A DNA stretch of 64,000 bases, from NCBI GenBank assembly GCA_023441105.1, contig JAEZQX010000559.1, positions 1 through 64,000 of the forward strand, read 5' to 3'. Origin of the DNA: Pseudomonadota bacterium. GTDB taxonomy: Bacteria; Pseudomonadota; Gammaproteobacteria; Burkholderiales; Burkholderiaceae. The stretch's first letter is position 1, and the number at the start of each line of letters is the position of its first letter. The notes under the pieces were generated by a model. It was not told the origin of the DNA. It worked only from the letters and a program-made list of their open reading frames with translations, and ran no database searches. This document shows, piece by piece, positions 52,582 through 60,782 of the stretch. The position numbers and the translations under genes are program-made.

Positions 52582-53823
52582 ATGCAATCGCCCGAGGCCG
52601 AATCTTCCGGGTCGACGCCAGCCGCAGAAGGGGATCTGCCGGGTGGCGGAGAGCCGTTGCCTTTCGCCGGGATCCGCGTGCTCGACGCGAGCCAGGGCCT
52701 GGCCGGACCCTATTGCGGCATGCTGCTCGGACAGCACGGTGCCGACGTGATCAAGCTCGAGCCGCCGGAGGGGGATTGGAGCAGGGGCATCGGCGCCCGC
52801 TACGGCAGTCATTCGGCGATCGACTTCATGGCCAATCGGGGCAAGCGCAGCCTTGCGATCGACCTGAAGAAAGCCGAGGGACTGGCGGCGGTGCAGCGGA
52901 TCGCCGCGCAGTGCGACGTCGTCATCGAAAGCTTCCGGCCCGGCGTCGCCAACAAGCTCGGCATCGGCTACCGGGAGCTTCGGCGTCGTCACGAGAACCT
53001 CATCTACCTGTCGGTCAGCGGCTTCGGTCAACGTGGAAGCCAGGCGGCGCTGCCGGCGACCGACACGGTGATGCAGGGCTTCTCCGGCATGATGTCGTTG
53101 AACGCTGACGCCGGCGGCCGGCCGCGACGCCTCGGCTTCCTGGCCGTCGACACGCTCACCGCGCTCTACGCCTTCCAGGCGGTGTCGGCCGCGCTCTATG
53201 GGCGCCGCAGAGGCCTTCCCGGCCGGCATCTCGACGTCAACCTGATGCAGGCGACGGCTGCCTTCCTGGCGCCCAAGATGATCGAAGCCGTCCTCGAGGG
53301 TGATCGTCCCACCGCCTTGAACGTGCCGGCGGGCGTCTATCGCACGGCGGACGGCTGGATCGCGATCACGCTCAGCAAGGAGGCGCAGTATGCTTCCCTC
53401 TGTCGGGCAACGGACCGGGCCGACCTGCAGGAGCCGTCCTCGTTCGGCAGCTTCGTGCTGCGGGCCGCCCATGCCGACTTTCTGGAGCGCGAGTTCGGCT
53501 CGGTCCTGGTCCGGAAGACGACGGAGCACTGGCTGGCGCACCTGGCGCAGCACGGGGTGGTGGCCAGTCGCATCAATACGGTGCAGGACTGGCTGCAGGA
53601 TTCCTTCGTCGCCGAGTCCGCCGCGGCCCCGCAGGTAAGCGAGGCTTCGGCCGGCGCATTCAGGTTCCCCCGGATTCCGGGATGTACCGAGCCGCAAGTC
53701 GGCGAACAGCGCTATGCCTGGCCGGGGATCGGTACGGAGAATCAAGAGGTGCTGCAAAGCTTCGGCTTCACCAGCGCGGAAGCGCAGGCCTTGTCGGATG
53801 CCGGCGCCATGGGCAGATCATAA
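52582..53823 (+). CDS. CaiB/BaiF class III CoA-transferase
   Basis: The 413-residue product has an N-terminal 25-residue polar extension, then FAGIRVLDASQGLAGPYCGM, VIKLEPPEGD, NRGKRSLAIDLKKAEG and the catalytic Asp190 in GFLAVDTLTALYAFQ. Class III CoA-transferases move CoA between carboxylic acids without energy input. It is divergent from the acyl-CoA dehydrogenase operon and precedes a Bug receptor and a MaoC-like gene, so it probably activates the imported acid as a CoA thioester. The first 25 residues may mean a start further in. Confidence 0.9.
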   Translation: MQSPEAESSGSTPAAEGDLPGGGEPLPFAGIRVLDASQGLAGPYCGMLLGQHGADVIKLEPPEGDWSRGIGARYGSHSAIDFMANRGKRSLAIDLKKAEGLAAVQRIAAQCDVVIESFRPGVANKLGIGYRELRRRHENLIYLSVSGFGQRGSQAALPATDTVMQGFSGMMSLNADAGGRPRRLGFLAVDTLTALYAFQAVSAALYGRRRGLPGRHLDVNLMQATAAFLAPKMIEAVLEGDRPTALNVPAGVYRTADGWIAITLSKEAQYASLCRATDRADLQEPSSFGSFVLRAAHADFLEREFGSVLVRKTTEHWLAHLAQHGVVASRINTVQDWLQDSFVAESAAAPQVSEASAGAFRFPRIPGCTEPQVGEQRYAWPGIGTENQEVLQSFGFTSAEAQALSDAGAMGRS

Positions 53824-53837
53824 GAGAGGAGACAACG

Positions 53838-54830
53838 ATGCAACCGAAGTTCCCGTCCCGGCGGCGCCTGCTGGCCTTTGCCGGTGCTGCAACCCTGGTG
53901 CTGGCCGCGCCGTTGCAGGCGCAGGAAGACCGCTTCCCGAGCCGGCCGATGAGGATCGTCGTGCCGTTCGCGCCGGGCACCGGCAGCGACGTGATCGCCC
54001 GCACCGTCGGCCAGAAGATATCCGAGCGCACCGGCCAGCCGGTGGTCGTCGAGAATCGCGAAGGTGCGGGCGGCATTGTCGGCACCCAGAACGTGCTGCA
54101 GGCGCCTGCCGACGGCTACACCATGCTGATGGTGGCGAATCCTTTCACCATCGTCGCCGGCACCAACCTCAAGGCGCCGTACGACCCGCTGGCCGACTTC
54201 GCACCGGTAGCAAAGGTCGCGATCGTGCCCATCGTGCTGACCATCAGCAATGGGCTGAACATCAAGACCGTCGACGAGCTGATCGCCTATGCCAAGAGCA
54301 AGCCCGGGAAGCTCAGCTATGCGTCTTCGGGTGCCGGCACGCCGAGCCAGATCGAGATGGAGCTTTTCAAGCAGGCAGCCGGCATCGACATGGTCGAAGT
54401 GCCTTACAAGAGCTCGGCGCAGGCGATGACGGATGTCATCGGCGGCCAGATCGACATGTATCCGGCAGCGATGCCGCTGGCCTTGCAGCACGTCAAGGGC
54501 GGGCGGGTTCAGGCGCTGGGGCTGTTCGACGCCGGGCGTTCGCCGGCCCTGCCGGATGTTCCTGCGATGGCGGAGGCGCTGAAGGTGCCGGGCTACGAGG
54601 CCACGCCGCTGTGGTACGGGTTCGTTGCGAGGTCCGGTGCTTCGCCGCAGGTGCTTGGCCGACTGCACGACCTGGTCAACGAGGCGATGAAGTCGAAGGA
54701 GGTCGACGAGCGCCTGGTTGCCCTGGGCGCGCAGCCGATCACGCCGACCAATGCCGAGTTCTCGGCGCAGATGAAGGCCGAGGTGGAGAAATCGGCGCGC
54801 ATCGCCAAGGCCCTCGGGATCGCGAAGTAG
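53838..54830 (+). CDS. Bug/TctC-type substrate-binding protein
   Basis: The 330-residue product has a RRRLLAFAGAATLVLAAPLQ signal (Tat- or Sec-like, ending QAQ), MRIVVPFAPGTGSDVIART, VVVENREGAGGIVGTQN, and VPYKSSAQAMTDVIGGQ. Its clade markers differ from other copies: the loop is APGTGSD and the Y-K-G motif is Y-K-S. These changes lie in the carboxylate-binding loops, so the ligand may be distinct. It follows the CaiB/BaiF gene by 14 bases and precedes the MaoC-like gene by six, so these three are one transcript. Confidence 0.9.
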   Translation: MQPKFPSRRRLLAFAGAATLVLAAPLQAQEDRFPSRPMRIVVPFAPGTGSDVIARTVGQKISERTGQPVVVENREGAGGIVGTQNVLQAPADGYTMLMVANPFTIVAGTNLKAPYDPLADFAPVAKVAIVPIVLTISNGLNIKTVDELIAYAKSKPGKLSYASSGAGTPSQIEMELFKQAAGIDMVEVPYKSSAQAMTDVIGGQIDMYPAAMPLALQHVKGGRVQALGLFDAGRSPALPDVPAMAEALKVPGYEATPLWYGFVARSGASPQVLGRLHDLVNEAMKSKEVDERLVALGAQPITPTNAEFSAQMKAEVEKSARIAKALGIAK

Positions 54831-54836
54831 GCCGCA

Positions 54837-55301
54837 ATGAGCGATGCAGCCACGCGGATCCCGCCGCATGCCCCGGGCTTCGATGATTTCCAGGTGGGCG
54901 AGGTCCACGTGAGCTATGGGCGCACGTTGACCGAGACGCACCTGGTGAATTTCACCGCGCTGGCGGGCCTGCAGCTGCCGTTGTTCATCGATCGCGACCA
55001 CGCCAGCAAGCAGACGGCGTTCGGTGGCCCGATCGCTCCCGGATTTCTTACCGCCTCGCTGTCGGCCGGCATGCTGGAAAGCATCCTCGGTCCCCGCACG
55101 CTTGCCGGGCTCGGCATGGACGGCCTGCGCTTCCGGGCGCCGGTGCGGATCGGCGATACGCTTCATGCCGAGGTCACGGTCCTGGCGAAAAAGCCTTCCC
55201 GGGATCCGGGACGCGGCGTGCTCGAGCTGAAGATCGCGGTGATCAACCAGCACCAGGATCTGGCGATGGAGTACCAGGCGGCGGTGTTGATGGGCCGCTG
55301 A
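54837..55301 (+). CDS. MaoC-like hotdog protein without the hydratase dyad
   Basis: The 154-residue protein aligns well with MaoC hydratases (LVNFTALAGLQLPLF, GGPIAPGFL, FRAPVRIGDTL). However, Asp48 and His53 of the family are Leu45 and Phe50 here, and the later H in GR-x-A-H is Pro. The fold is retained but classical enoyl-CoA hydratase chemistry looks impossible. It could be a thioester-binding, non-catalytic or differently catalytic hotdog protein. It follows a Bug gene in the transcript headed by the CaiB/BaiF transferase gene. Confidence 0.85.
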   Translation: MSDAATRIPPHAPGFDDFQVGEVHVSYGRTLTETHLVNFTALAGLQLPLFIDRDHASKQTAFGGPIAPGFLTASLSAGMLESILGPRTLAGLGMDGLRFRAPVRIGDTLHAEVTVLAKKPSRDPGRGVLELKIAVINQHQDLAMEYQAAVLMGR

Positions 55302-55358
55302 TCCTGCCCATGCCGGAGCGGGCGATCATCGGCCGCCCGGAGTTGCCGGGAAAGCGCC

Positions 55359-55379
55359 AGGAGCCTGGCCTCGGCTCCT
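55359..55379. terminator. Hairpin between convergent genes, possible bidirectional terminator
   Basis: AGGAGCC and GGCTCCT form a perfect 7-bp stem with a 7-base loop in the 76-base convergent spacer. One arm overlaps the stop codon of the minus-strand CaiB/BaiF gene. No run of T residues follows on either strand, so a Rho-independent call is weak. Confidence 0.35.
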
Positions 55380-56625
55380 AGATCACCGCCGCGGCGCGCA
55401 GTTCCTCGATCTGCGGTTCGCTCATGCCCAGGAGCTCGCCGAGGACTTCACGGTTGTGCTCGCCGAGCAGGGGCGGCCCGTGGCGATATTCGACCGGCGT
55501 GGCCGACAGCCTCATGGGATTGGCCACCAGGGGCGCCTCGCCGAGGGCATGCGGCACGTCGACCCGCAGGCCACGATGCCGCACCTGTGGATCATCGAAC
55601 ACCTCCTGGAAGTTGTTGATGGGGCCGCAGGCGACGTCCGCGGCTTCGAGGGCGGCGAGCCACTCGCTCTTGGTGCGGCCGGCCAGCACCTGCCGGAGGA
55701 TCGGCAGCAGCTCCTTGCGGTGAACGACGCGATCCGAGTTGGTGGCGAAGCGCGGGTCGCTCGCCAGCGCCGGACGCTCGATCACCTGGCAGAAGCGGCG
55801 GAACTGACCATCGTTGGCGACGGCGAGAATCATGTGGCCGTCGAGCGTCGGGAAGACCTCGTAGGGCACGACCTGGGGATGGGCATTGCCCAGCCTGCCC
55901 GGCGGCTCGCCGGCGCAGAAGTACGAGATCGCCTGGGTCACGTTGGCTGCCACCGCCGTATCGAGGAGCGCGCAGTCGATGTACTGGCCTTCGCCGGTGC
56001 GCTCGCGGTGGGCGATGGCGGCGCACAGCGCGATGCTGGCATAGAGGCCGGTCAGGTAGTCGACGATCGGCACGCCCACCTTCTGCGGGCCTGCGCCAGG
56101 CTCGCCGTCGCGTTCGCCGGTGATGCTCATCATGCCGCCCATGCCCTGGAAGACGAAGTCATAGCCGGGACGGGCGGCATAAGGCCCGTCCTGCCCGAAG
56201 CCGGTCACCGAGCAGTAGATCAGCGACGGGTTGACCGCCTTCAGGTCCTCGTAGCCGAGGCCGAAGCGGGCGAGGTTCCCGACCTTGTAGTTCTCGACCA
56301 GGATGTCGCTGCGCGCCACCAGCTCCCGCACGATGGCCTGACCCCGCGGTTTGGCGATATCCACGGTGATCGACTTCTTGTTGCGGTTGCCGGCCAGGAA
56401 GTAGGCGGATTCCCGGGTCTCCCGCCCTTCCTGGTCCTTCATCCAGGGCGGCCCGAAGACCCGCGTGTCGTCGCCCTTGCCCGGCTTCTCGACCTTGATG
56501 ACCTCGGCACCCAGGTCCGCCAGGTTTTGCGCCGCGAGAGGGGCCGCCAGGATCCGGGACAGATCGATGACACGGAGATGGGAGAAGGGTCCGGCCACGC
56601 TGGTGCTCCATTGAAGATTCAGCAT
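55378..56625 (-). CDS. CaiB/BaiF class III CoA-transferase (formyl-CoA transferase-like)
   Basis: From ATG 56625 the product has 415 residues. It contains LRVIDLSRILAAPLAAQNLA, VIKVEKPGKGDDTR, NRNKKSITVDIAKPRG and catalytic Asp189 in VGVPIVDYLTGLYAS, with HAL- and GGG-type glycine loops typical of the formyl-CoA transferase branch. The frame continues upstream to 57153 but that extension is Arg-rich and antisense to the racemase gene. It is divergent from that gene. It probably passes CoA from a donor thioester to a dicarboxylate or similar acid. Which acid cannot be told. Confidence 0.9.
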   Translation of the reverse strand: MLNLQWSTSVAGPFSHLRVIDLSRILAAPLAAQNLADLGAEVIKVEKPGKGDDTRVFGPPWMKDQEGRETRESAYFLAGNRNKKSITVDIAKPRGQAIVRELVARSDILVENYKVGNLARFGLGYEDLKAVNPSLIYCSVTGFGQDGPYAARPGYDFVFQGMGGMMSITGERDGEPGAGPQKVGVPIVDYLTGLYASIALCAAIAHRERTGEGQYIDCALLDTAVAANVTQAISYFCAGEPPGRLGNAHPQVVPYEVFPTLDGHMILAVANDGQFRRFCQVIERPALASDPRFATNSDRVVHRKELLPILRQVLAGRTKSEWLAALEAADVACGPINNFQEVFDDPQVRHRGLRVDVPHALGEAPLVANPMRLSATPVEYRHGPPLLGEHNREVLGELLGMSEPQIEELRAAAVI

Positions 56626-56634
56626 AACGAAAGG

Positions 56635-56654
56635 CGTTTCAGTATTATAAAACG
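56635..56654. promoter_or_regulatory. CGTTT-N9-AAAACG dyad in a divergent spacer
   Basis: CGTTT (56635-56639) and AAACG (56650-56654) form a dyad around an AT-rich centre containing TATTATAA. It is just upstream of the CaiB/BaiF start on the minus strand and lies within the 135-base spacer shared with the racemase gene. The shape fits an IclR-like operator overlapping a -10 region, but this is inference from symmetry only. Confidence 0.35.
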
Positions 56655-56760
56655 AGTGGCGATCTGTGAGTGGGAGTGCGAACTGCGTGATGACGATCCG
56701 GGTGGATCGTGACGAGCACTTGCCAACGAGGGCACGATAGCGAACGATGCGGGAGGTCGG

Positions 56761-57918
56761 ATGGGTGTACTGAAGGGCTTGCGGGTCCTGGAGTTCGAGG
56801 CGATCGGGCCGGCGCCGTTCTGCGGCATGATGCTGTCGGACATGGGCGCCGATGTCCTGCGCATCGATCGGCCCGAGCAGCCCGCCGACCTGGGGCTCAA
56901 GCGCGATCGTCGCTTCGATCTCCTGAAGCGCGGGCGCCGTTCGGTCACGCTCGACCTGAAGCGGGAAGGCGCCGTGCAGGCCGCGCTCGAGCTGATCGCT
57001 CGCGCCGACGTGCTGATCGAGGGCTTCCGTCCCGGCGTGATGGAGCGCCTCGGTCTCGGACCGGAGCCGGCGCTGCTGCGCAATCCTCGGCTGGTGTACG
57101 GCCGGATGACCGGTTGGGGGCAGCATGGGCCGCTGGCCCAGTCGGTCGGGCACGACATCAACTACATCGCGCGCGCCGGCGTCCTCGATGCGATCGGCCC
57201 GGCCGGTGGCAGGCCGGCGCCGCCGCTCAACCTGGTGGGGGACTTCGGCGGCGGTGCGATGCTACTGGCGGTCGGCATCCTGGGTGCGATCTTCCAGGTC
57301 CAGCGTTCCGGCCAGGGCCAGGTGGTCGACGCCGCCGTGTCCGATGGCGCGGCGCTCCTGGCCACCCCGTTCTGGGGCATGCTCGCGGCCGGCGAATGGC
57401 GCGAGCAGCGCGGCGCCAACCTGCTCGACGGCGGCGCCCCCTGGTACGGCACCTATGAATGCAAGGATGGACGGCATGTCGCGGTAGGCGCGATCGAACG
57501 GCGTTTCTATCTCGCCCTGGTCGAGGGGCTCGGCCTGGCGCCGGAGAGCCTGCCGGACCAGTACGATCGCGAGCGCTGGCCCGAGGTTCGCCGGCGCTTC
57601 GAAGCGGTGTTCCGCAGCCGTACGCGAGACCAATGGTGTGCAGTCTTCGATGGCGGGGACGGTTGCGTCAGCCCGGTGCTGACGTTGACCGAGGCGGCCG
57701 GCGACGAGCACCATCGCAGCCGCGGCTCGTTCGCGCGGATCGACGGGGTGGTGCAGCCTGCCCCGGCGCCGCGGTTCTCCATCACGCCCAGCGACATTCC
57801 TGCGGCAGCGCCCGGCCGAGGCGATGGCGGCCGGCAGGCGCTGGTCGACTGGGGGCTGCAGGCCGGCGAGATCGAGCGGCTGCGGGACCTGGGAGCGGGG
57901 TTCGTCGAGGGGGCTTAG
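56761..57918 (+). CDS. Alpha-methylacyl-CoA racemase-like CaiB/BaiF protein
   Basis: The 385-residue product belongs to the CaiB/BaiF superfamily but carries the racemase-specific residues: His131 in [13 protein letters not shown] and Asp161 in [12 protein letters not shown], the pair used for alpha-proton exchange in [28 protein letters not shown] and [13 protein letters not shown] agree. It should epimerise 2-methylacyl-CoA stereocentres, letting S-specific acyl-CoA dehydrogenases act on both isomers. It is divergent from a CoA-transferase gene. This suggests that the pathway handles branched acids. Confidence 0.88.
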   Translation: MGVLKGLRVLEFEAIGPAPFCGMMLSDMGADVLRIDRPEQPADLGLKRDRRFDLLKRGRRSVTLDLKREGAVQAALELIARADVLIEGFRPGVMERLGLGPEPALLRNPRLVYGRMTGWGQHGPLAQSVGHDINYIARAGVLDAIGPAGGRPAPPLNLVGDFGGGAMLLAVGILGAIFQVQRSGQGQVVDAAVSDGAALLATPFWGMLAAGEWREQRGANLLDGGAPWYGTYECKDGRHVAVGAIERRFYLALVEGLGLAPESLPDQYDRERWPEVRRRFEAVFRSRTRDQWCAVFDGGDGCVSPVLTLTEAAGDEHHRSRGSFARIDGVVQPAPAPRFSITPSDIPAAAPGRGDGGRQALVDWGLQAGEIERLRDLGAGFVEGA

Positions 57919-57933
57919 GGACGTTCCGGCGAA

Positions 57934-58317
57934 CTACCAGGTCCGTGTCGCCGGCGTCTTGAACTCGATCTGCACGCAGTCTTCCAATGCCTCGCTGGAG
58001 TGCTCGACGCCGCGCTCGTGCACCCAGGCGTCGCCGGCGCGAGCTTCGTACTCCTGGCCGGCGATCCACAAGCGCTGCGCGCCGGAGACCAGGTAGACGA
58101 TCGACTCGTGATCGTCATGGCGGTGCGGCGGCACCTTGCTGCCGCGCGCGACCGATTCCCACATCAGGTTGGCTTCGCGCCCCACCAGCAGCGAGGCGAT
58201 CCGCATGGGAGCGGGGAGCGGCTCGCCTTCGACGGTGGTGACCTCGGCAGCCGGCTTGTCGGCTTTGTGCACGACGGGAACCTCGTCGACGATGAGGGAT
58301 CGTTGCAATGGGTTCAT
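57934..58317 (-). CDS. Small cupin-domain protein
   Basis: The 127-residue product is a single-cupin protein. KVPPHRHDDHESIVYLVSG carries the metal-binding H-x-H and Glu of cupin motif 1, and GDAWVHERGVEHSSEA the second motif with its His. These are metal-binding and may act as small dioxygenases, isomerases or sensor domains. It lies in a converging position with the racemase gene and is divergent from the gene at 58524. Confidence 0.85.
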   Translation of the reverse strand: MNPLQRSLIVDEVPVVHKADKPAAEVTTVEGEPLPAPMRIASLLVGREANLMWESVARGSKVPPHRHDDHESIVYLVSGAQRLWIAGQEYEARAGDAWVHERGVEHSSEALEDCVQIEFKTPATRTW

Positions 58318-58523
58318 CTCTGCTCCTTTGCAGTGTGTTCGACAAGCGGGTTCGAGTACCGGATCCTAAGGCCTGGGCGCGAAGAATATGCGGAGGCGCA
58401 TGCCTTCGTGACCCCGAACAGGGCAAACCCTTAGGCCGAACCGCGGTAGGTGGCGCGGATCGAATTGCCATCGGCAACCTGCGACGATAGGATAGGTTCA
58501 TCAGCGCACGTTCGTGGAATGTC

Positions 58524-59174
58524 ATGCCTCTAGCCGGAAAGGGAATGCTCATCACGTCGATGGATGTCGACGCCGCCGATGAGGAAGATTTCAATATCTG
58601 GTACGACCGCGAGCACCTCGCGGAGCGAGTCGCCATCGACGGCTTCCTCGAAGCCAGGCGCTGGATTGCCGAGCAAGCGAGCCCGAAGTACTTCTGCACC
58701 TATTCCACCGCGGCCTTCGAGGACCTGAGCAGCCCTGCCTACGCGAAGGCGCTCGCCAACCAGACGGAATGGTCGCGGCGCAACATCGCCCGGTTCCGCA
58801 ACATGGGTCGCGCGGTCGGACGCATCACCGAAAGCTTCGGCCAGGGCAGGGGCGCCGCCCTGGGCGTCGTGCGGCTTCGTCCGGTGGCCGGGGGCGGGGA
58901 CGCCTTGCGCGCCAGGCTGCGGCCGCTGCTCGATCCGGGCCGGATCGCGGGGATCATCTCGCTGCACCTCGTGGAGAGCGATCCGCAGCTCTCGCGGTCG
59001 TTGACGGAGCCGGACAAGCCGAACCCCGGGGCCGCCGACTGGTACGTGCTCATCGATGGGACGGAAGTTGCTGCCGTCGTGAAGCTGATCGATGCGCGCT
59101 TCCGGCAGCTCGAGGGTGTTGTTTCCACCGGCACCTATCGGCTGATGTGGGACCTCGCCAGGAGCGACCTCTAG
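58524..59174 (+). CDS. Unassigned protein with EthD-like dimeric alpha/beta features
   Basis: The 216-residue product has two similar halves with MDVDAADEEDFNIWYDREHL and TYSTAAFEDL-like segments, reminiscent of dimeric alpha/beta-barrel (EthD-like) small proteins. It has no signal peptide. It precedes the TRAP transporter operon by 79 bases and may belong to the same catabolic unit. Function unknown. Confidence 0.55.
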   Translation: MPLAGKGMLITSMDVDAADEEDFNIWYDREHLAERVAIDGFLEARRWIAEQASPKYFCTYSTAAFEDLSSPAYAKALANQTEWSRRNIARFRNMGRAVGRITESFGQGRGAALGVVRLRPVAGGGDALRARLRPLLDPGRIAGIISLHLVESDPQLSRSLTEPDKPNPGAADWYVLIDGTEVAAVVKLIDARFRQLEGVVSTGTYRLMWDLARSDL

Positions 59175-59253
59175 CCAGCGCTGGCCTTCGGGCCCGAGAT
59201 TTCCGGCGCGGTCGACGAGCGCGCCGACACAACCCCGTGAACGGAGGAGACCC

Positions 59254-60240
59254 TTGAAGCCGAACCTGAGAACGACGCTTGCGACCATCGGCCTGGCGGC
59301 AGCGACATTGGCCAGCTCGCCGGCTTTCGCCGAGAAGTGGAACATGCCGGTCCGCTCCAACGAGCGCAACTACTTCACTCGCAACATCATGCAATTCGCC
59401 GACGAGGTCAAGAAGACGACCAACGGCGACCTGGAGATCGTGATCCATCCGGAAACGTCGCTGATGAAGCAGCCGGATGTGAAGCGCGGCGTGCAGACGG
59501 CGCAGGTACAGCTCGGCGAGCTGCTGATGTCGATGCATTCCAACGAGTCGGCCTTGTTCGGCGTCGACTCGGTGCCGTTCCTCGCCTCCACCAGCGAGGA
59601 GGGCGCCAAGCTCCTGAAGGTCATGCGTCCGCTGCTCGACGATCGCCTCGCCAAGCAGGGCATGCGCCTGCTATTCGTGGTGCCGTGGCCGTTCAACTCG
59701 TTCTATTCCGGCAAGGAGATCAACTCGACGGCCGATTTCAAGGGCGCCAAATTCCGCGCCTTCAACCCGGTGACCGGCCGCCTGGCCGAGCTGATGGGGG
59801 CCGTGCCGGTGACGGTGCAGCAGTCCGAAGTGTCGCAAGCGTTCTCCACCGGCGTGATCGAGGCGATGATCACTTCGCCGGCGACCGGCGTCGATACCCA
59901 GGCCTGGGACTTCGTCAAGTACTTCTACGAGGTCAAGGCGATGGCGCCCTGGAACATCGTGGTGGTCAACGACCGCATCTTCAAGCGCCTCGACAAGAAG
60001 ACGCAAGACGCGGTGCTTGCCGCCTCGAAGACTGCGGAAGAGCGTGGCTGGAAGATGCGCGACGAGGAGACCGGCAAGCTGGTGCAGACGCTCAAGGACA
60101 AGGGCATGGACGTGCGCCAGCCGAGCCCGAAGCTGATGACGGAGCTGCAGAAGATCGGCGAACAGCTGGTGGCCGAATGGTCGAAGTCGGCCGGTGAGGA
60201 CGGGCCGAAGATTCTCGAGCAGTACCGCAAGGCCAACTGA
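59254..60240 (+). CDS. TRAP transporter substrate-binding protein, DctP family
   Basis: The 328-residue product starts at TTG after GGAGGAGA. It has a Sec signal (LATIGLAAATLASSPAFAEK) and DctP features: FADEVKKTTNGDLEIVIHPE, QLGELLMSMHSNESALFG and AFNPVTGRLAELMGAVPVTV, the last containing the Arg that binds ligand carboxylates. It is followed 8 bases later by the DctQ gene, so this is a complete three-part TRAP importer. The ligand is probably an organic acid, different from those of the Bug proteins. Confidence 0.92.
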   Translation: MKPNLRTTLATIGLAAATLASSPAFAEKWNMPVRSNERNYFTRNIMQFADEVKKTTNGDLEIVIHPETSLMKQPDVKRGVQTAQVQLGELLMSMHSNESALFGVDSVPFLASTSEEGAKLLKVMRPLLDDRLAKQGMRLLFVVPWPFNSFYSGKEINSTADFKGAKFRAFNPVTGRLAELMGAVPVTVQQSEVSQAFSTGVIEAMITSPATGVDTQAWDFVKYFYEVKAMAPWNIVVVNDRIFKRLDKKTQDAVLAASKTAEERGWKMRDEETGKLVQTLKDKGMDVRQPSPKLMTELQKIGEQLVAEWSKSAGEDGPKILEQYRKAN

Positions 60241-60248
60241 GCGCCGGC

Positions 60249-60761
60249 TTGCATCTGCTCAACAAGCTGTACGCGGCGGGCGGGGTCCTGGCTGCGATCC
60301 TGATGGTCCTGATCGCCGCCATGACCTTGGCGCAGGTGGTCGGACGGCTCTTCGGCATCGTCGTTCCCGATGCCGGCGAGCTCGCCGGCTATGCGATGGC
60401 CGGTGCCACCTTCCTTGCCCTCGCGCCGACCTTTCGCAGCGGCGGCCACATCCGCGTCAACCTGCTGCTGGCGCATGTGCGTCCGACGCTGCGTCGCGCT
60501 TTCGAGATCTGGTGCCTCGCCTTCCTGGCGCTGGTCGGCGGCATGTTCGCTGCCTTCTCGGTGCAGCAGGTGCTGGATTCCTATGCCTTCGGCGACGTGT
60601 CCACCGGGATGCTCACCATCCCGCTGTGGATCCCGCAGGTGTCGATGGCGCTCGGGGCGATCCTGCTGGAGATCGCGGTGATCGAGGAGTTCGTCGGCGT
60701 GCTTCGCGGCCGCGAGCCGCGCTACGAGCGCGCCGACGACGGCGCGGCCTTCACCGAGTAG
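60249..60761 (+). CDS. TRAP transporter small permease, DctQ family
   Basis: The 170-residue product has four hydrophobic segments (about 12-35, 45-62, 84-107, 120-142). LAGYAMAGATFLALAPTFRSGGHIR carries the family's conserved block before RVNLLL. It starts at TTG 60249 and is 21 bases before the large permease gene. It would form the membrane domain with DctM. Confidence 0.88.
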   Translation: MHLLNKLYAAGGVLAAILMVLIAAMTLAQVVGRLFGIVVPDAGELAGYAMAGATFLALAPTFRSGGHIRVNLLLAHVRPTLRRAFEIWCLAFLALVGGMFAAFSVQQVLDSYAFGDVSTGMLTIPLWIPQVSMALGAILLEIAVIEEFVGVLRGREPRYERADDGAAFTE

Positions 60762-60782
60762 GCCTGCCGGCAGCGACTCCTC

